From: Plesiomonas sp051652165
GTDB taxonomy: Bacteria > Pseudomonadota > Gammaproteobacteria > Enterobacterales > CAMTGL01
Direction of reading: 5' to 3'
Length of the DNA stretch: 64,000 bases
NCBI RefSeq assembly: GCF_051652165.1
Contig: NZ_JBOFTR010000003.1
Span: 62,001-126,000, forward strand
Below, piece after piece: positions 34,406-44,273 of the stretch (within the stretch, counting starts at the first letter, position 1; every line of letters begins with the position of its first letter). Made by a program: the position numbers and the translations under genes. The notes beneath the pieces were generated by a model. The model searched no databases and was not told the DNA's origin. It saw only the letters and a list, made by a program, of their open reading frames with translations.

Positions 34406-35332
34406 ATGGCTAACCCGCTCTATCGCAAACACATCCTATCCATTTCTGAATTTACCCGCGAAGAACTCGAATTAGTGGTAGATGCCGCTGCACAGCTCAA
34501 AGCTCATCCGCAGCCTGACGCACTCAAACGTAAAGTCATTGCCAGTTGTTTTTTTGAAGCCTCAACACGCACACGTTTATCATTTGAAACCGCCATTCAG
34601 CGTTTAGGTGGTGATGTGATTGGTTTTTCTGATAGCAACAACACTTCACTGGGTAAAAAAGGTGAAAGTTTATCTGACTCTATTCGCGTTATTAGCAACT
34701 ATGTTGATGCTATTGTAATGCGACACCCGCAAGAAGGGGCAGCCCGTTTAGCCTCTGAGTTCTCTAACGGTATTCCCGTGTTCAATGCCGGTGATGGTGC
34801 AAATCAGCACCCAAGCCAAACGTTACTCGATCTGTTTACGATTCGTGAAACACAAGGGCGGTTAGATAATATTACTATCGCCATGGTTGGTGACTTAAAA
34901 TATGGCCGCACAGTACATTCACTGACACAAGCATTGGCCAAATTTAAGGCTAACCGTTTCTACTTTATTGCACCCGATGCACTGGCGATGCCCGATTATA
35001 TTCTTGAAGAGCTCGATAGCTTAGGGATTACCTACAGCGTGCACCCAAGTATTGAAGAGGTGATGCCGTTTATTGATATTTTATATATGACTCGCATACA
35101 AAAAGAGCGTTTTGACCCCTCAGAATATGCGAATTTAAAATCACAATTTGTACTCACAGCCGCTGAACTACACGAAGCAAAAAGTACGATGAAAATTCTA
35201 CATCCATTACCACGTATTGATGAAATTACGGTTGATGTTGATGCCACACCACATGCGTACTACTTCCAGCAAGCAGATAACGGGGTATATGCCAGACAAG
35301 CCCTATTAGCGTTGGTACTCAATGCCGATTAA
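34406..35332 (+). CDS. pyrB: aspartate carbamoyltransferase catalytic subunit
   Basis: A 308-residue catalytic chain that makes carbamoyl aspartate in pyrimidine synthesis. The start at MANPLYRKHILSI matches orthologues and has AGAGGAT upstream; the 69 in-frame codons before it belong to the attenuator leader. Motifs: ASTRTRLSFE (carbamoyl phosphate), DSNNTSLGKKGE (the 80s loop), MRHPQEGAARLA, HPLPRIDEI. It works with PyrI as the c6r6 complex controlled by CTP and ATP. pyrI follows after 122 bases, unusually far. Confidence 0.96.
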   Translation: MANPLYRKHILSISEFTREELELVVDAAAQLKAHPQPDALKRKVIASCFFEASTRTRLSFETAIQRLGGDVIGFSDSNNTSLGKKGESLSDSIRVISNYVDAIVMRHPQEGAARLASEFSNGIPVFNAGDGANQHPSQTLLDLFTIRETQGRLDNITIAMVGDLKYGRTVHSLTQALAKFKANRFYFIAPDALAMPDYILEELDSLGITYSVHPSIEEVMPFIDILYMTRIQKERFDPSEYANLKSQFVLTAAELHEAKSTMKILHPLPRIDEITVDVDATPHAYYFQQADNGVYARQALLALVLNAD

Positions 35333-35454
35333 GTTATTAGCAAAGTAAAGAATGCCGATCTGATTTGGCAATAACACAGACCTGATGAGTCTATTTGCAC
35401 GCAAAACGGCACATACACATTGTTATCGAATACAAAGATAAGGAGCTGTGATTT

Positions 35455-35919
35455 ATGGATCGCGAAAATAAACTTCAAGTTGAAGCGATTAAAAACGGTA
35501 CGGTCATCGATCATATTCCCGCCCAAATTGGTATTAAGATCTTAAGTTTGTTTAAGTTTTCTCAAACTCGTCAGCGGATCACCGTGGGTTTAAATTTACC
35601 CTCTGCGGCACTTGGCCAAAAAGATTTGATCAAAATTGAAAATATTTTTCTAACAGAGGATCAAGCCAACCAGTTAGCGATCTATGCACCCGATGCTAGT
35701 GTGAATCAAATTGAAAACTACCAAGTTGTGCGTAAATTAAAACCAACACTGCCTGAGTTTATTGAGCGGGTACTGAGCTGCCCAAACAGTAATTGTATTA
35801 GCCACAGTGAACCGATTAACTCCGGCTTTAGTGTCCGCAAGCAGCAGAACCATATCCTGTTAAAGTGTAAATATTGCGAAAAAGTGTTCGCCAGTGATGT
35901 TGTTACCGAACAATCGTAA
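35455..35919 (+). CDS. pyrI: aspartate carbamoyltransferase regulatory subunit
   Basis: A 154-residue regulatory chain. The zinc cysteines C109, C114, C138 and C141 (SCPNSNCISH, LKCKYCEKVF) have the same numbers as in E. coli. The N-terminal allosteric domain (LQVEAIKNGTVIDHIPAQIG) binds CTP/ATP. It has its own good ribosome site (AAGGAG). The 122-base gap to pyrB has no terminator and is presumed co-transcribed, but a separate promoter cannot be ruled out. Confidence 0.95.
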   Translation: MDRENKLQVEAIKNGTVIDHIPAQIGIKILSLFKFSQTRQRITVGLNLPSAALGQKDLIKIENIFLTEDQANQLAIYAPDASVNQIENYQVVRKLKPTLPEFIERVLSCPNSNCISHSEPINSGFSVRKQQNHILLKCKYCEKVFASDVVTEQS

Positions 35920-36024
35920 TGTGAACATCGCAACACACCTGATCTTACACAAGAAATTGGGTTTCACAGACAACAGCCTTTATACTGACAAACATATTGT
36001 TGGTATACTGAAAAAGGAAAACAG

Positions 36025-36414
36025 ATGAGCCACGTTATCAATACAGCAAAAGCCCCTGCCGCCATTGGCCCGTATGTACAAGGTGTTGATCTGGGCAGCA
36101 TGATCCTGACCTCTGGCCAGATCCCTGTTAACCCAGCAACCGGTGAAATTCCTGAAGATATTGCAGCGCAAGCTCGTCAATCATTAGAAAATGTGCGTGC
36201 TATCGTTGAAGCTGGCAGCTTACGTGTTGCTGACATTGTCAAAATGACGGTATTTGTCAAAGATCTTAATGACTTCGCTACTGTAAACAGCGTTTACGAG
36301 GCATTCTTTGTTGAGCACAATGCCACATTTCCCGCTCGCTCATGCGTGGAAGTTGCACGTTTGCCAAAAGATGTGAAAATTGAAATTGAAGCTATTGCAC
36401 TGCGTCGTAGTTAA
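36025..36414 (+). CDS. ridA: 2-iminobutanoate/2-iminopropanoate deaminase
   Basis: A 129-residue RidA (YjgF) protein that hydrolyses reactive enamine/imine intermediates made by PLP enzymes. Signature ATFPARSCVEVARLPKDVKI near the C-terminus, with the conserved active-site arginine at RSCVEV, and APAAIGPYVQGVDLGSMI at the N-terminus. AAGGA lies 9 bases upstream. ridA follows pyrI in E. coli too. A terminator lies about 175 bases downstream. Confidence 0.95.
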   Translation: MSHVINTAKAPAAIGPYVQGVDLGSMILTSGQIPVNPATGEIPEDIAAQARQSLENVRAIVEAGSLRVADIVKMTVFVKDLNDFATVNSVYEAFFVEHNATFPARSCVEVARLPKDVKIEIEAIALRRS

Positions 36415-36588
36415 GCACTGTGTTTACATACCGTGTATGCGCTAAGTAGGCTATTTACTTAATCTGTCATTAGCGTTGTAGCCTTGTTTTGCAAGGTTAC
36501 TGACTATGTGGTGAACAGATAAGCTAAAGTGAAAACACAATTTACAGTGTGTGCTGAGCATATTGAGATAACGCATATAGCATTAACT

Positions 36589-36631
36589 AAAAACGCCACA
36601 TGTTCAGGAATGCTGAATATGTGGCGTTTTT
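36589..36631. terminator. bidirectional terminator between ridA and ftsP
   Basis: A perfect 13-base stem AAAAACGCCACAT / ATGTGGCGTTTTT with a 17-base loop and T runs on both strands, between convergent genes. Confidence 0.88.
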
Positions 36632-36689
36632 AATGATTTATCCGTTTATTTTTTAGCTTACAGAGCACTTATCATACTTAATACTGAAC

Positions 36690-38114
36690 TTACACTGTAC
36701 TAACCACTAATTGCCCCATACAACCTGCATCAGCTAACTCAAGAATACCACTGCGGTACCGGAAAGGATTTTTAACGGTCGAAGGTTGATCAAAACGAAC
36801 AACTAGCTCAACCTCTTTCTCAACCCACACAGTATCCTTCCAACCCATATCTTCCGCTTTTGGCGGTAATCCGTTCACTGATTGAATCCTAAAGGCAGCA
36901 CCGTGCAAGGTAAAGGGTTGTGGTGTCAATGTACTTACGATCCAACGCTCAACTGCGCCTAAACGTGTAGTAATATCGACCCGATTAGCATCCCACAGCG
37001 CACCATTGATCCCTGGGTTTTTAGCATCACCTAAACGCAATGTGCGTGTGCGCTCAATATTTGTCAGGCCAAAATCGTCTGATGGTAAGGCTGCAGGCAG
37101 TTTATCTGTCATCAATGGTAATAGGCCTTCTGGTTTTAAAGTTAAAACCAGTGAAGAGACTAATGTCGAAGAGTCCTCAAAAAAGCCTTTAACACGCTCA
37201 ATCATACTAGCTGCTTGACCTGCGGTTAATGACACCTCATTACCATTGGTTAAATCAATCAACACTTCTCGACGCTCACCGGGAGCGAGTGTAAATTGCG
37301 CGACACTCACCGGTGCAGGCAATAACCCCGCATCCCCTGCAATCACTTGCATCGGACGGCCATCACTCAATTGCAGTGTTAAATGGCGTGCGTTTGATGC
37401 GTTAACCAAACGCAAACGTACCCAACCGCGCGAGACCTCAATAAACGGTGATTGCACACCGTTAACCAGCAAAATATTACCTAAAAACCCGCTTTCATCA
37501 GGCTCATATTTGGGATCACCAAAAGCATTAAAACGTTTATCTTGTAAAATTAACGGCAGATCATCTACACCATAATGTTTAGGCAGATGCAGATCACGGG
37601 AGTGATCGTCGTCAACTAACCATAATCCGGCTAAACCACGATAAACTTGCGGTGCCATTTTCCCTATTGTATCTGCATGATACCAGCATGTTGAGGCCAC
37701 TTGCCGAATAGGCAAAATCGGTGCCCACTCTTTTTTAGGGGCCATTAGCCACGCATTACCACCATCAAGAATACCCGGTACGCGTAAACCCTGCACACAC
37801 ATGGAAACCGCTTCATCCAACCGATTACTGTAGATCAGTTTGATATTGTCACCACGGCGAACTCGCACCGTGGGCCCAAGATAACGGCCATTAACTCCCC
37901 ACACTAAAGAGGCCATCGTGCCATTAAAAGCCCACTGTGTAGATTGCAAAGTCAAAAAGAGTGGTCGCCCATGGCGATACTCTAATAAGGGCGGAATAGG
38001 CAGCCGTTGGCCACCCACGTCTGACTCTGCTTGCACTTTTAATGCAGGGTAGGCCGCACCTACACACAAGGTTGCCCCTGTAAGCTGCAAAAAACGTCGA
38101 CGGCTGACAGACAT
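36690..38114 (-). CDS. ftsP: FtsP (SufI), cell-division multicopper-oxidase-like protein
   Basis: A 474-residue periplasmic protein with a Tat signal (MSVSRRRFLQLTGATLCVG) and three cupredoxin domains. The copper ligands of true oxidases are not evident: WYHAD in domain 1 lacks the HxH pair. This fits SufI/FtsP, which protects the divisome under stress. The start at 38114 is set by GGAGAG 5 bases upstream and by the Tat motif; an ATG 14 codons earlier is rejected. plsC lies upstream on the same strand after about 175 bases, as in E. coli. Confidence 0.93.
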   Translation of the reverse strand: MSVSRRRFLQLTGATLCVGAAYPALKVQAESDVGGQRLPIPPLLEYRHGRPLFLTLQSTQWAFNGTMASLVWGVNGRYLGPTVRVRRGDNIKLIYSNRLDEAVSMCVQGLRVPGILDGGNAWLMAPKKEWAPILPIRQVASTCWYHADTIGKMAPQVYRGLAGLWLVDDDHSRDLHLPKHYGVDDLPLILQDKRFNAFGDPKYEPDESGFLGNILLVNGVQSPFIEVSRGWVRLRLVNASNARHLTLQLSDGRPMQVIAGDAGLLPAPVSVAQFTLAPGERREVLIDLTNGNEVSLTAGQAASMIERVKGFFEDSSTLVSSLVLTLKPEGLLPLMTDKLPAALPSDDFGLTNIERTRTLRLGDAKNPGINGALWDANRVDITTRLGAVERWIVSTLTPQPFTLHGAAFRIQSVNGLPPKAEDMGWKDTVWVEKEVELVVRFDQPSTVKNPFRYRSGILELADAGCMGQLVVSTV

Positions 38115-38290
38115 CTTTCTCTCCGAATCTAAAAACGGTTTACACAGTAAAATCATTAATGAGCATTATAAATGTGCGTATACCCGATGCATCAAATGCT
38201 CATCAATGACTAAAGAACCTGTATAAATACAGGAAAACAACCTTGAATTAACAAAAAATATTGTAGATTTCGCTCATACTAAAATATGCG

Positions 38291-39019
38291 TTAAGGCAAT
38301 TGACGAGCTGCTACCTCAGCATTTAACTGCGAAATTTTTTCTGCCATTAATTGATGACAATGGTCGGCTAACTCACGCACATTTTCACGGCTATAACCGG
38401 TAGTATCAATCGGAGGTAGCATTTCAACAATAACCTCGCCATTATTCCAACGATGTAAACTGACTTTATTTGTCTGCTCTGAGGCACAAATTAAAACAAC
38501 AGGCACACCTGCTGCAATGGCAGCATGAAATGCGCCAGTTTTAAACGGTAATAACCCGCGGCCACGGCTGCGAGTACCTTCAGGAAACATCCACACAGAA
38601 ATACTGCGATTTTTTATTTTTTCGACAATTTGCGCGATAGTATCGTGCGCTTTTGAGCGATTTTTCCGGTCAATTAAAATATTACCGGTTAACCAATATA
38701 ATTGGCCAAAAAACGGTATCCACAACAAACTTTTTTTCCCGACAGTCACCGTACGCGGCATCACCATGCCTGATACAGTAACCATATCGTAATTATTTTG
38801 GTGGTTAGCAATATAAATACAGTTACCAAATTGATCAGCATTATCAGCAAAACGCCGTTCAACGCGTAACCCCAAAATACGATCGAGCTTACTAAACAAG
38901 CGCCCAAAAGTATAAACATGGCGCGGATTACGTGGGCTAAACAAACAATATAAGCTGCCGCCAATGGAGACTACCAAGGCATACAGCACGACAATAAGGG
39001 TACGGAAAACAACAAGCAT
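38291..39019 (-). CDS. plsC: 1-acyl-sn-glycerol-3-phosphate acyltransferase
   Basis: A 242-residue inner-membrane enzyme that acylates lysophosphatidate to phosphatidate. Motif I NHQNNYD (HX4D), motif III FPEGTRSRGRG and GVPVVLICAS are intact. An N-terminal hydrophobic helix (MLVVFRTLIVVLYALVVSIG) is present. The ATG at 39019 with GAGG upstream is preferred over an in-frame GTG two codons earlier. Confidence 0.95.
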   Translation of the reverse strand: MLVVFRTLIVVLYALVVSIGGSLYCLFSPRNPRHVYTFGRLFSKLDRILGLRVERRFADNADQFGNCIYIANHQNNYDMVTVSGMVMPRTVTVGKKSLLWIPFFGQLYWLTGNILIDRKNRSKAHDTIAQIVEKIKNRSISVWMFPEGTRSRGRGLLPFKTGAFHAAIAAGVPVVLICASEQTNKVSLHRWNNGEVIVEMLPPIDTTGYSRENVRELADHCHQLMAEKISQLNAEVAARQLP

Positions 39020-39219
39020 AATCACCTCAAGTTCACAGCTGTAAGCTAGTATACTCAGTTCGACAAAAAACTCACCGCGGAACTGATCGGTTTCTCATAA
39101 CTTGTGGCTAAAAAGTGTATGCAGGTAGCCTACTGCATGCGCTGCGGCTTATGACGCATACAGCAATAATAACCTTTATTCTTATCTTTTATAACGTACT
39201 CACACAGTATCAAATACCG

Positions 39220-39234
39220 TGATATCTGATATCA
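39220..39234. promoter_or_regulatory. 15-base palindrome upstream of the LysR gene
   Basis: TGATATC-T-GATATCA, perfect 7-base arms around one base, 89 bases before the LysR start. Possible regulator-binding site; it lacks the T-N11-A form at its centre, so this is uncertain. Confidence 0.4.
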
Positions 39235-39323
39235 GTACGGCACTCTGTTATGATACTAGGTGGCTAATCATGTAAACTGTTAGACCAGCAGTGATGTAAG
39301 AAAAGAAGCAATAAGGGAAAATA

Positions 39324-40214
39324 ATGCGGCGAACTGATTTAACGCTTTTGTACTATTTTAGTGTGCTCTATCAAGAGCAAAATATGACACAGGCAGCCAG
39401 TAAAGCGTTTGTTTCGCCACTTGAGCTATCACAACAGATAATGAGCTTAGAACAGCACTATAACCAACCTCTGTTTGAGCGGCGGCAAACGTATATGTTG
39501 CCTACGGAGTTTGCCGATCATATTTATCTGCATATAAAGCGTATTTTACAGGAAGTGGATTCACTCGATCACTGTGTGGATAATTACAAAGGGGAAACGC
39601 AGCAACATTTGCATATTGGCGTTGTTCAATCTGTTGAGCCGGTGATCAATAATTTACTGCGTTATGCACTGCAACAACCGAAATTATCAATTACGATCAC
39701 TGAAGCGCCTATTGATACGATGCTCGATAAACTTAATCAGCATCAATTAGATATGGTCATTGGCCACTCTGTTCCTTTATTAGCCAGCCAAATTGAACAA
39801 CAACCATTTTGTGATGATCAACTAATGGTTGTTTTGCCACCACATCACAGTTTAGCCAACCAGCCACAGATCTATTTTAATCAGCTATTAGATCAAAATC
39901 TGATTTTATTACCAGAGCCCCACATTACCCAAACAACGCTTTTGCAAATAGCGCGCCAGCACGATCTTCCCTTGAAGATCTCCGCGACATTAAGCCAGAT
40001 CACCGCCATTATGGCTGCTGTTAATGCACATTTGGGGATCTCGGTACTGCCTGCCACGGCCATGCAACTATTGCCTGATAATACACTGGTCTGGCGTAAG
40101 CTCGCTGATGCAGATGAGAGCCAACCTATTTGGGTTTATTACGCACGAGATAATAAACACCATGAGCAGATACAAGCGTTAATCTCAACCCTACTAACAC
40201 CATGCTTATGTTGA
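39324..40214 (+). CDS. LysR-family transcriptional regulator
   Basis: A 296-residue LTTR. The winged HTH is at about residues 5-63 (LTLLYYFSVLYQEQNMTQAA ... LEQHYNQPLFERRQ), with the effector-binding domain at about 90-290 (HLHIGVVQSVEPVINNLLRY). The HTH is followed by the usual linker helix. The regulated gene is not evident: the downstream yjeH-like gene is convergent and their coding ends overlap by 9 bases (40206-40214), so expression of one may interfere with the other. No effector can be named. Confidence 0.88.
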   Translation: MRRTDLTLLYYFSVLYQEQNMTQAASKAFVSPLELSQQIMSLEQHYNQPLFERRQTYMLPTEFADHIYLHIKRILQEVDSLDHCVDNYKGETQQHLHIGVVQSVEPVINNLLRYALQQPKLSITITEAPIDTMLDKLNQHQLDMVIGHSVPLLASQIEQQPFCDDQLMVVLPPHHSLANQPQIYFNQLLDQNLILLPEPHITQTTLLQIARQHDLPLKISATLSQITAIMAAVNAHLGISVLPATAMQLLPDNTLVWRKLADADESQPIWVYYARDNKHHEQIQALISTLLTPCLC

Positions 40215-41456
40215 GTAGCTTGGTAATATTTTTGCGATAACATAACAGAGTAGCAGCAATAACAGCGCATAGCTGCTCTGTATGCCAATAATCCAAAACA
40301 GAAAAATACTGCACAACAACGCCCCTATTAATGACATTATTCGGGCCATACCGCGCAATAAAACAACACCAGAAAGCATCGCTAACAGATAAATCAACAC
40401 AAAAATGGCATTGGCATAGATGATCAAACTCGATAACGAGAGGTTTACCCCATAAATGATGACGGTACACAGCGCACATATTCCAACAACCCATAACAGC
40501 GCATGGCTTGGCACTTGGTGAACCGAAAGCTGGGCAATACGATGATGTGGGGTATATTGGCGTGTTTGTGACCACACTAAACGGGCAAAGCTTTGTAGAT
40601 AGATATTAATACTGGCAAAGCAGGCAAGATATCCAATCAAACACGCTATTTGTTGTGCTGTTTTGCCCAATAATCCTCCGACAATCGTTGGAATAGAGGC
40701 AGAAGGCGCAAGTGTAAGGTCATATACCTGAAAATGTAGAATAGCCAGTGTACATGCCCAATATACACTGCCTGCCAGCAGTAATCCGCCTAGCAAGGCT
40801 CGAGGAAAATCACGAGCAGGCTGGCGAAATTCTGAGCCTAAATGCGCAAAAGCTTCAAGCCCAACAAAGCACCAAAACATCACCGCCAACCCAGCACTTA
40901 AGGGCTGGTATTTGGGCCATGCTGGAAACGTGAGATTTTGCCAAATTTGGCCGTAATAACTGATTAATATCACCACAGCCACAATCAACAGAGCAATCAG
41001 TGTTTGAATATTTGCCGATGAACCAGCACTGCGCATGCCAAACCCAAGCACTACAAGCAGTGTCAATAGTTCAATACCTAACGCCTGCTGTGGGTTAAAT
41101 CCAAATGCTGCTATCCAAAACCCCGCTGCAATCTGTAACGCGGCGGGTAAACCTACCGGAATAACCAGCAAAAACAACCAACCAGTTGCACGCGCTAGAT
41201 ATGCACCGAAAGCAAGCTCAACAAAATGTACCGTTCCACCTGCATGTGGATATGCTCGCCCCAGTGCGGCAAAGCCAATGGCAATAGGAAAAACCAGCAT
41301 GATTAAGAGTGGCCATAACCAGAGTACGCCTGTTCCTACCAGTGTCACCGCCAGTGCTGGAACAGCAAAAACCCCCGTACCCAGTAGTGATGTGGCTAAT
41401 AAACCAATCCCCTGCAGTACCCCCAACTCGGGTTTCAATCCAGATGTGGTTTTCAT
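40206..41456 (-). CDS. yjeH: APC-family amino acid exporter (YjeH-like)
   Basis: A 416-residue APC-superfamily transporter with about 12 helices, clearly related to E. coli YjeH, which exports methionine and branched-chain amino acids. Shared segments: QGIGLLATSLLGTGVFAVPA (helix 1 unwound GTG), VIPVGLPAALQIAAGFW, MFWCFVGLEAFAHLGSEFRQ and GYLACFASINIYLQSFARLV. Its 3' end overlaps the convergent LysR gene by 9 bases. The region upstream (41457-41701) shows no clear operator. Confidence 0.88.
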   Translation of the reverse strand: MKTTSGLKPELGVLQGIGLLATSLLGTGVFAVPALAVTLVGTGVLWLWPLLIMLVFPIAIGFAALGRAYPHAGGTVHFVELAFGAYLARATGWLFLLVIPVGLPAALQIAAGFWIAAFGFNPQQALGIELLTLLVVLGFGMRSAGSSANIQTLIALLIVAVVILISYYGQIWQNLTFPAWPKYQPLSAGLAVMFWCFVGLEAFAHLGSEFRQPARDFPRALLGGLLLAGSVYWACTLAILHFQVYDLTLAPSASIPTIVGGLLGKTAQQIACLIGYLACFASINIYLQSFARLVWSQTRQYTPHHRIAQLSVHQVPSHALLWVVGICALCTVIIYGVNLSLSSLIIYANAIFVLIYLLAMLSGVVLLRGMARIMSLIGALLCSIFLFWIIGIQSSYALLLLLLCYVIAKILPSYST

Positions 41457-41701
41457 TGCAAATACAGGTGGTAATTGGGTGATGTTTGTAAGAAAAAAAC
41501 AGAAAAAAAAGACATTTATGGCACATCCTTGTGCTCAAAAGCGTAGGGTATAAAAGTATGTTGTATAAAAAGAGCGTATTAACCGTGTTCTCATCAAAAA
41601 AAGATAAGATCAACAGCGTTATACTACAACATGTTATATGGATATAACCCACTTATGTGGTATAGCATATTGAATAACACATTGAATACAATACGCTCAA
41701 C

Positions 41702-43132
41702 TTACCCGCGGCCATTCCGAATGGCAGCGATGATATTACTCGTTGAACAACCATCTTCAAAATTCAACACTTTCACTTCCCCTCCTGCGGCAATAACCTC
41801 TGCCCCCCCAGCAATTTGCTCTGGCAAATAATCACCGCCTTTGACTAATAAATCAGGCAGCACAGAGGCAATTAAACGCTGTGGCGTCTCTTCATCAAAC
41901 GGTACAACCCAGTCTACTGCACCTAACCCCGCAAGTACGGCCATACGTTGCGACAACGGATTGACCGGGCGGCTCTCACCTTTTAAGCGTTGTACTGACG
42001 CATCAGTATTTACCGCCACAATGAGTCTATCACCCAGTTTGCGGGCATTTTCCAAATACGAAACATGGCCTGCATGTAAAATATCAAAGCAGCCATTCGT
42101 CATTACCACCCGCTCGCCACGACGACGTGCCTGTGTCATTACTGTTTTTAGTGTTGCCTCGGTCATCACACCAAAACCGCTATCAGTACGGCCACGGATA
42201 GCATTTTCCAGTTCAAGGGTCGATAACGTTGACGTGCCCAGTTTGCCGACAACAACACCCGCGGCTGCATTAGCCAAAAAGCAGGCTTCAGCCAATGACT
42301 TACCGGCAGCAAGGCTGGCTGCGAGCGTACCTATCACGGTATCGCCTGCACCGGTGACATCAAACACCTCTTGAGCTTGGGTTGGTAAATGCAATGGGGC
42401 ATGCCCTTCACGCAGTAATGTCATCCCGTTTTCTGAACGCGTAACCAGTAATGCATCTAATTCAAAGCGGCGCAGTAACACCATACCGCGTTCAACAATA
42501 TCTTGCTCTGATTTACAACGGCCTGCTACAGCCTCAAATTCTGATAAATTTGGTGTCAGTAAGGTTGCACCACGGTAGCGTTCAAAATCACTGCCTTTAG
42601 GGTCAATCAGCACAGGAACACCCGCAGCACGTGCCAGTTGAATCATCGGTTGTACGGCATTTAGTGCCCCTTTTGCATAATCCGATAAAACAAGTGCACC
42701 GATATGAGGTAAGGCTGCAGCAATACGATCAAACAGAGGTTGAGGGTCAATATTCTCAAAACCCTCTTCGAAATCTAAACGTAGCAGTTGTTGATTACGC
42801 GATAAAATACGTAATTTAGTGATAGTCGGATGAGTAGGCACTGCCACAAAATCGCACTCAACCTCTACAGCACTGAGTGCATGCGATAGAGCCATTGCAG
42901 CATCATCTATCCCTGTTAAGCCGACTAAATGTGAACGTGCACCAAGAGACGCTATATTCATAGCTACGTTAGCTGCACCGCCTGGTCGCTCTTCAATATT
43001 CTCAACTTTTACGATAGGAACAGGGGCTTCTGGTGAGATTCGGTTAGTTGGGCCAGTCCAGTAGCGATCTAACATGATATCCCCTACAACCAATACACCG
43101 GCGCGAGAGTAATCAGGCAACATCACATTCAT
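41702..43132 (-). CDS. hldE: bifunctional heptose 7-phosphate kinase / heptose 1-phosphate adenylyltransferase
   Basis: A 476-residue fusion enzyme for ADP-heptose of the LPS inner core. Residues 1-320 are a PfkB-type kinase (GDIMLDRYW, ERPGGAANVAMN, FDVTGAGDTVIG). Residues about 340-476 are the nucleotidyltransferase (VMTNGCFDILHAGHVSYLEN with the HxGH motif; PDLLVKGGDY). The ATG at 43132 has GGAG 6 bases upstream and fits E. coli HldE. In E. coli hldE follows glnE and ygiF; here lpxL intervenes. Confidence 0.95.
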   Translation of the reverse strand: MNVMLPDYSRAGVLVVGDIMLDRYWTGPTNRISPEAPVPIVKVENIEERPGGAANVAMNIASLGARSHLVGLTGIDDAAMALSHALSAVEVECDFVAVPTHPTITKLRILSRNQQLLRLDFEEGFENIDPQPLFDRIAAALPHIGALVLSDYAKGALNAVQPMIQLARAAGVPVLIDPKGSDFERYRGATLLTPNLSEFEAVAGRCKSEQDIVERGMVLLRRFELDALLVTRSENGMTLLREGHAPLHLPTQAQEVFDVTGAGDTVIGTLAASLAAGKSLAEACFLANAAAGVVVGKLGTSTLSTLELENAIRGRTDSGFGVMTEATLKTVMTQARRRGERVVMTNGCFDILHAGHVSYLENARKLGDRLIVAVNTDASVQRLKGESRPVNPLSQRMAVLAGLGAVDWVVPFDEETPQRLIASVLPDLLVKGGDYLPEQIAGGAEVIAAGGEVKVLNFEDGCSTSNIIAAIRNGRG

Positions 43133-43263
43133 GCTTTGCTCCACAGACAGCAAAAATAATTAGATTATGCCTGAGTGTATCACAAGGGAAAATAACAGAC
43201 ATGCAAGGTACAGCATATGAAGGTAAACTAACTAAGTCCACGTTATTTATTATGAAGTGCATC

Positions 43264-44181
43264 ATGGTTAAATCTCAATTTCGCTCTGCCTTTTTTCATC
43301 CACGTTATTGGTTTACGTGGTTGGGGATCAGTACTTTGTTTCTCGTAACCCTGCTCCCCTATTCAGTGATCCGAAAAATCGGGTTTGGTCTTGGCCGTCT
43401 GTATATGCGTGTTGGAAAACGTCGAGTAAAAGTCGCAGAGCGTAATTTAGCACTCTGCTTTCCAGATATGAGTGATGAAGCTCGCCAGCGAATTTTACAC
43501 GAAAATTTTGCATCAACCGGAATGGCCATTATGGAAACCGGTATGGCATGGTTTTGGCCAGACTGGAGAATCAAGCGTATTTTTCATGTTGAGGGTGTAG
43601 AGCATATTTATGCTGCACAAGCCCAAAAACGCGGTATATTGCTGATTGGTGTTCACTTCCTAACTCTCGAACTCGGTGGCCGGATTTTAGGTATTGATAC
43701 GCCCGGTGTTGGTGTCTATCGCGCGAATGACAATGCGCTGCTTGACTGGTTGCAAACATGGGGTCGGCTACGTTCGAATAAATTTATGATAGATCGTAAA
43801 GATCTTAAAGGTATGATTCGAGCTCTGCGCCAAGGTGAGCTGATGTGGTATGCCCCTGACCATGATTACGGCCCACGCCGCAGTGTTTTTGCCCCGCTAT
43901 TTGCCGTAGAAAAAGCAGCAACAACGACAGGTACTGGCATTTTAATGCAGGCAGCAAACCCGCTGATTATCGCGTTTGCACCCATTCGTAATCAAGATAG
44001 CAGTGGCTATCATTTAATTGTTCAGCCACCTGCGCAAGGTTTCCCAATGGAAGATGAGGTAGCAGCAGCAACCTTTATGAATAAAATTGTGGAACAAGAG
44101 ATTTTACGCGCACCAGGCCAGTACATGTGGTTGCATCGCCGATTTAAAACGCGGCCTGATGGCGAACCTTCACTGTATTGA
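43264..44181 (+). CDS. lpxL: lipid A lauroyl acyltransferase (LpxL/HtrB-like)
   Basis: A 305-residue inner-membrane acyltransferase that adds a secondary acyl chain to Kdo2-lipid IVA. The catalytic HX4E is in LLIGVHFLTLELGGR; YRANDNALLDWLQTWGRLRS, WYAPDHDYGPR and QYMWLHRRFKTRPDG are family signatures. The start at 43264 (MVKSQFRSAFFHPRYW) matches the E. coli LpxL N-terminus in length. Earlier in-frame ATGs at 43201 and 43252 also exist and no strong ribosome site decides. It lies divergent from hldE, so two LPS genes share a 130-base promoter region, and is inserted into the hldE-glnE interval. Confidence 0.92.
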   Translation: MVKSQFRSAFFHPRYWFTWLGISTLFLVTLLPYSVIRKIGFGLGRLYMRVGKRRVKVAERNLALCFPDMSDEARQRILHENFASTGMAIMETGMAWFWPDWRIKRIFHVEGVEHIYAAQAQKRGILLIGVHFLTLELGGRILGIDTPGVGVYRANDNALLDWLQTWGRLRSNKFMIDRKDLKGMIRALRQGELMWYAPDHDYGPRRSVFAPLFAVEKAATTTGTGILMQAANPLIIAFAPIRNQDSSGYHLIVQPPAQGFPMEDEVAAATFMNKIVEQEILRAPGQYMWLHRRFKTRPDGEPSLY

Positions 44182-44273
44182 TAATGTTCTATTCGCCAAA
44201 ATTCACAATACGTGTTCACCGTATCTTACTCTTGTTACCTGTTTGGTAATGTCAGTAATAACGCTGTAAAAAC

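Noticed and set aside
39119..39138. ATGCAG-N8-CTGCAT inverted repeat upstream of the LysR gene
   Set aside because: Short arms, no fit to an LTTR box and no flanking promoter; weaker than the palindrome at 39220.
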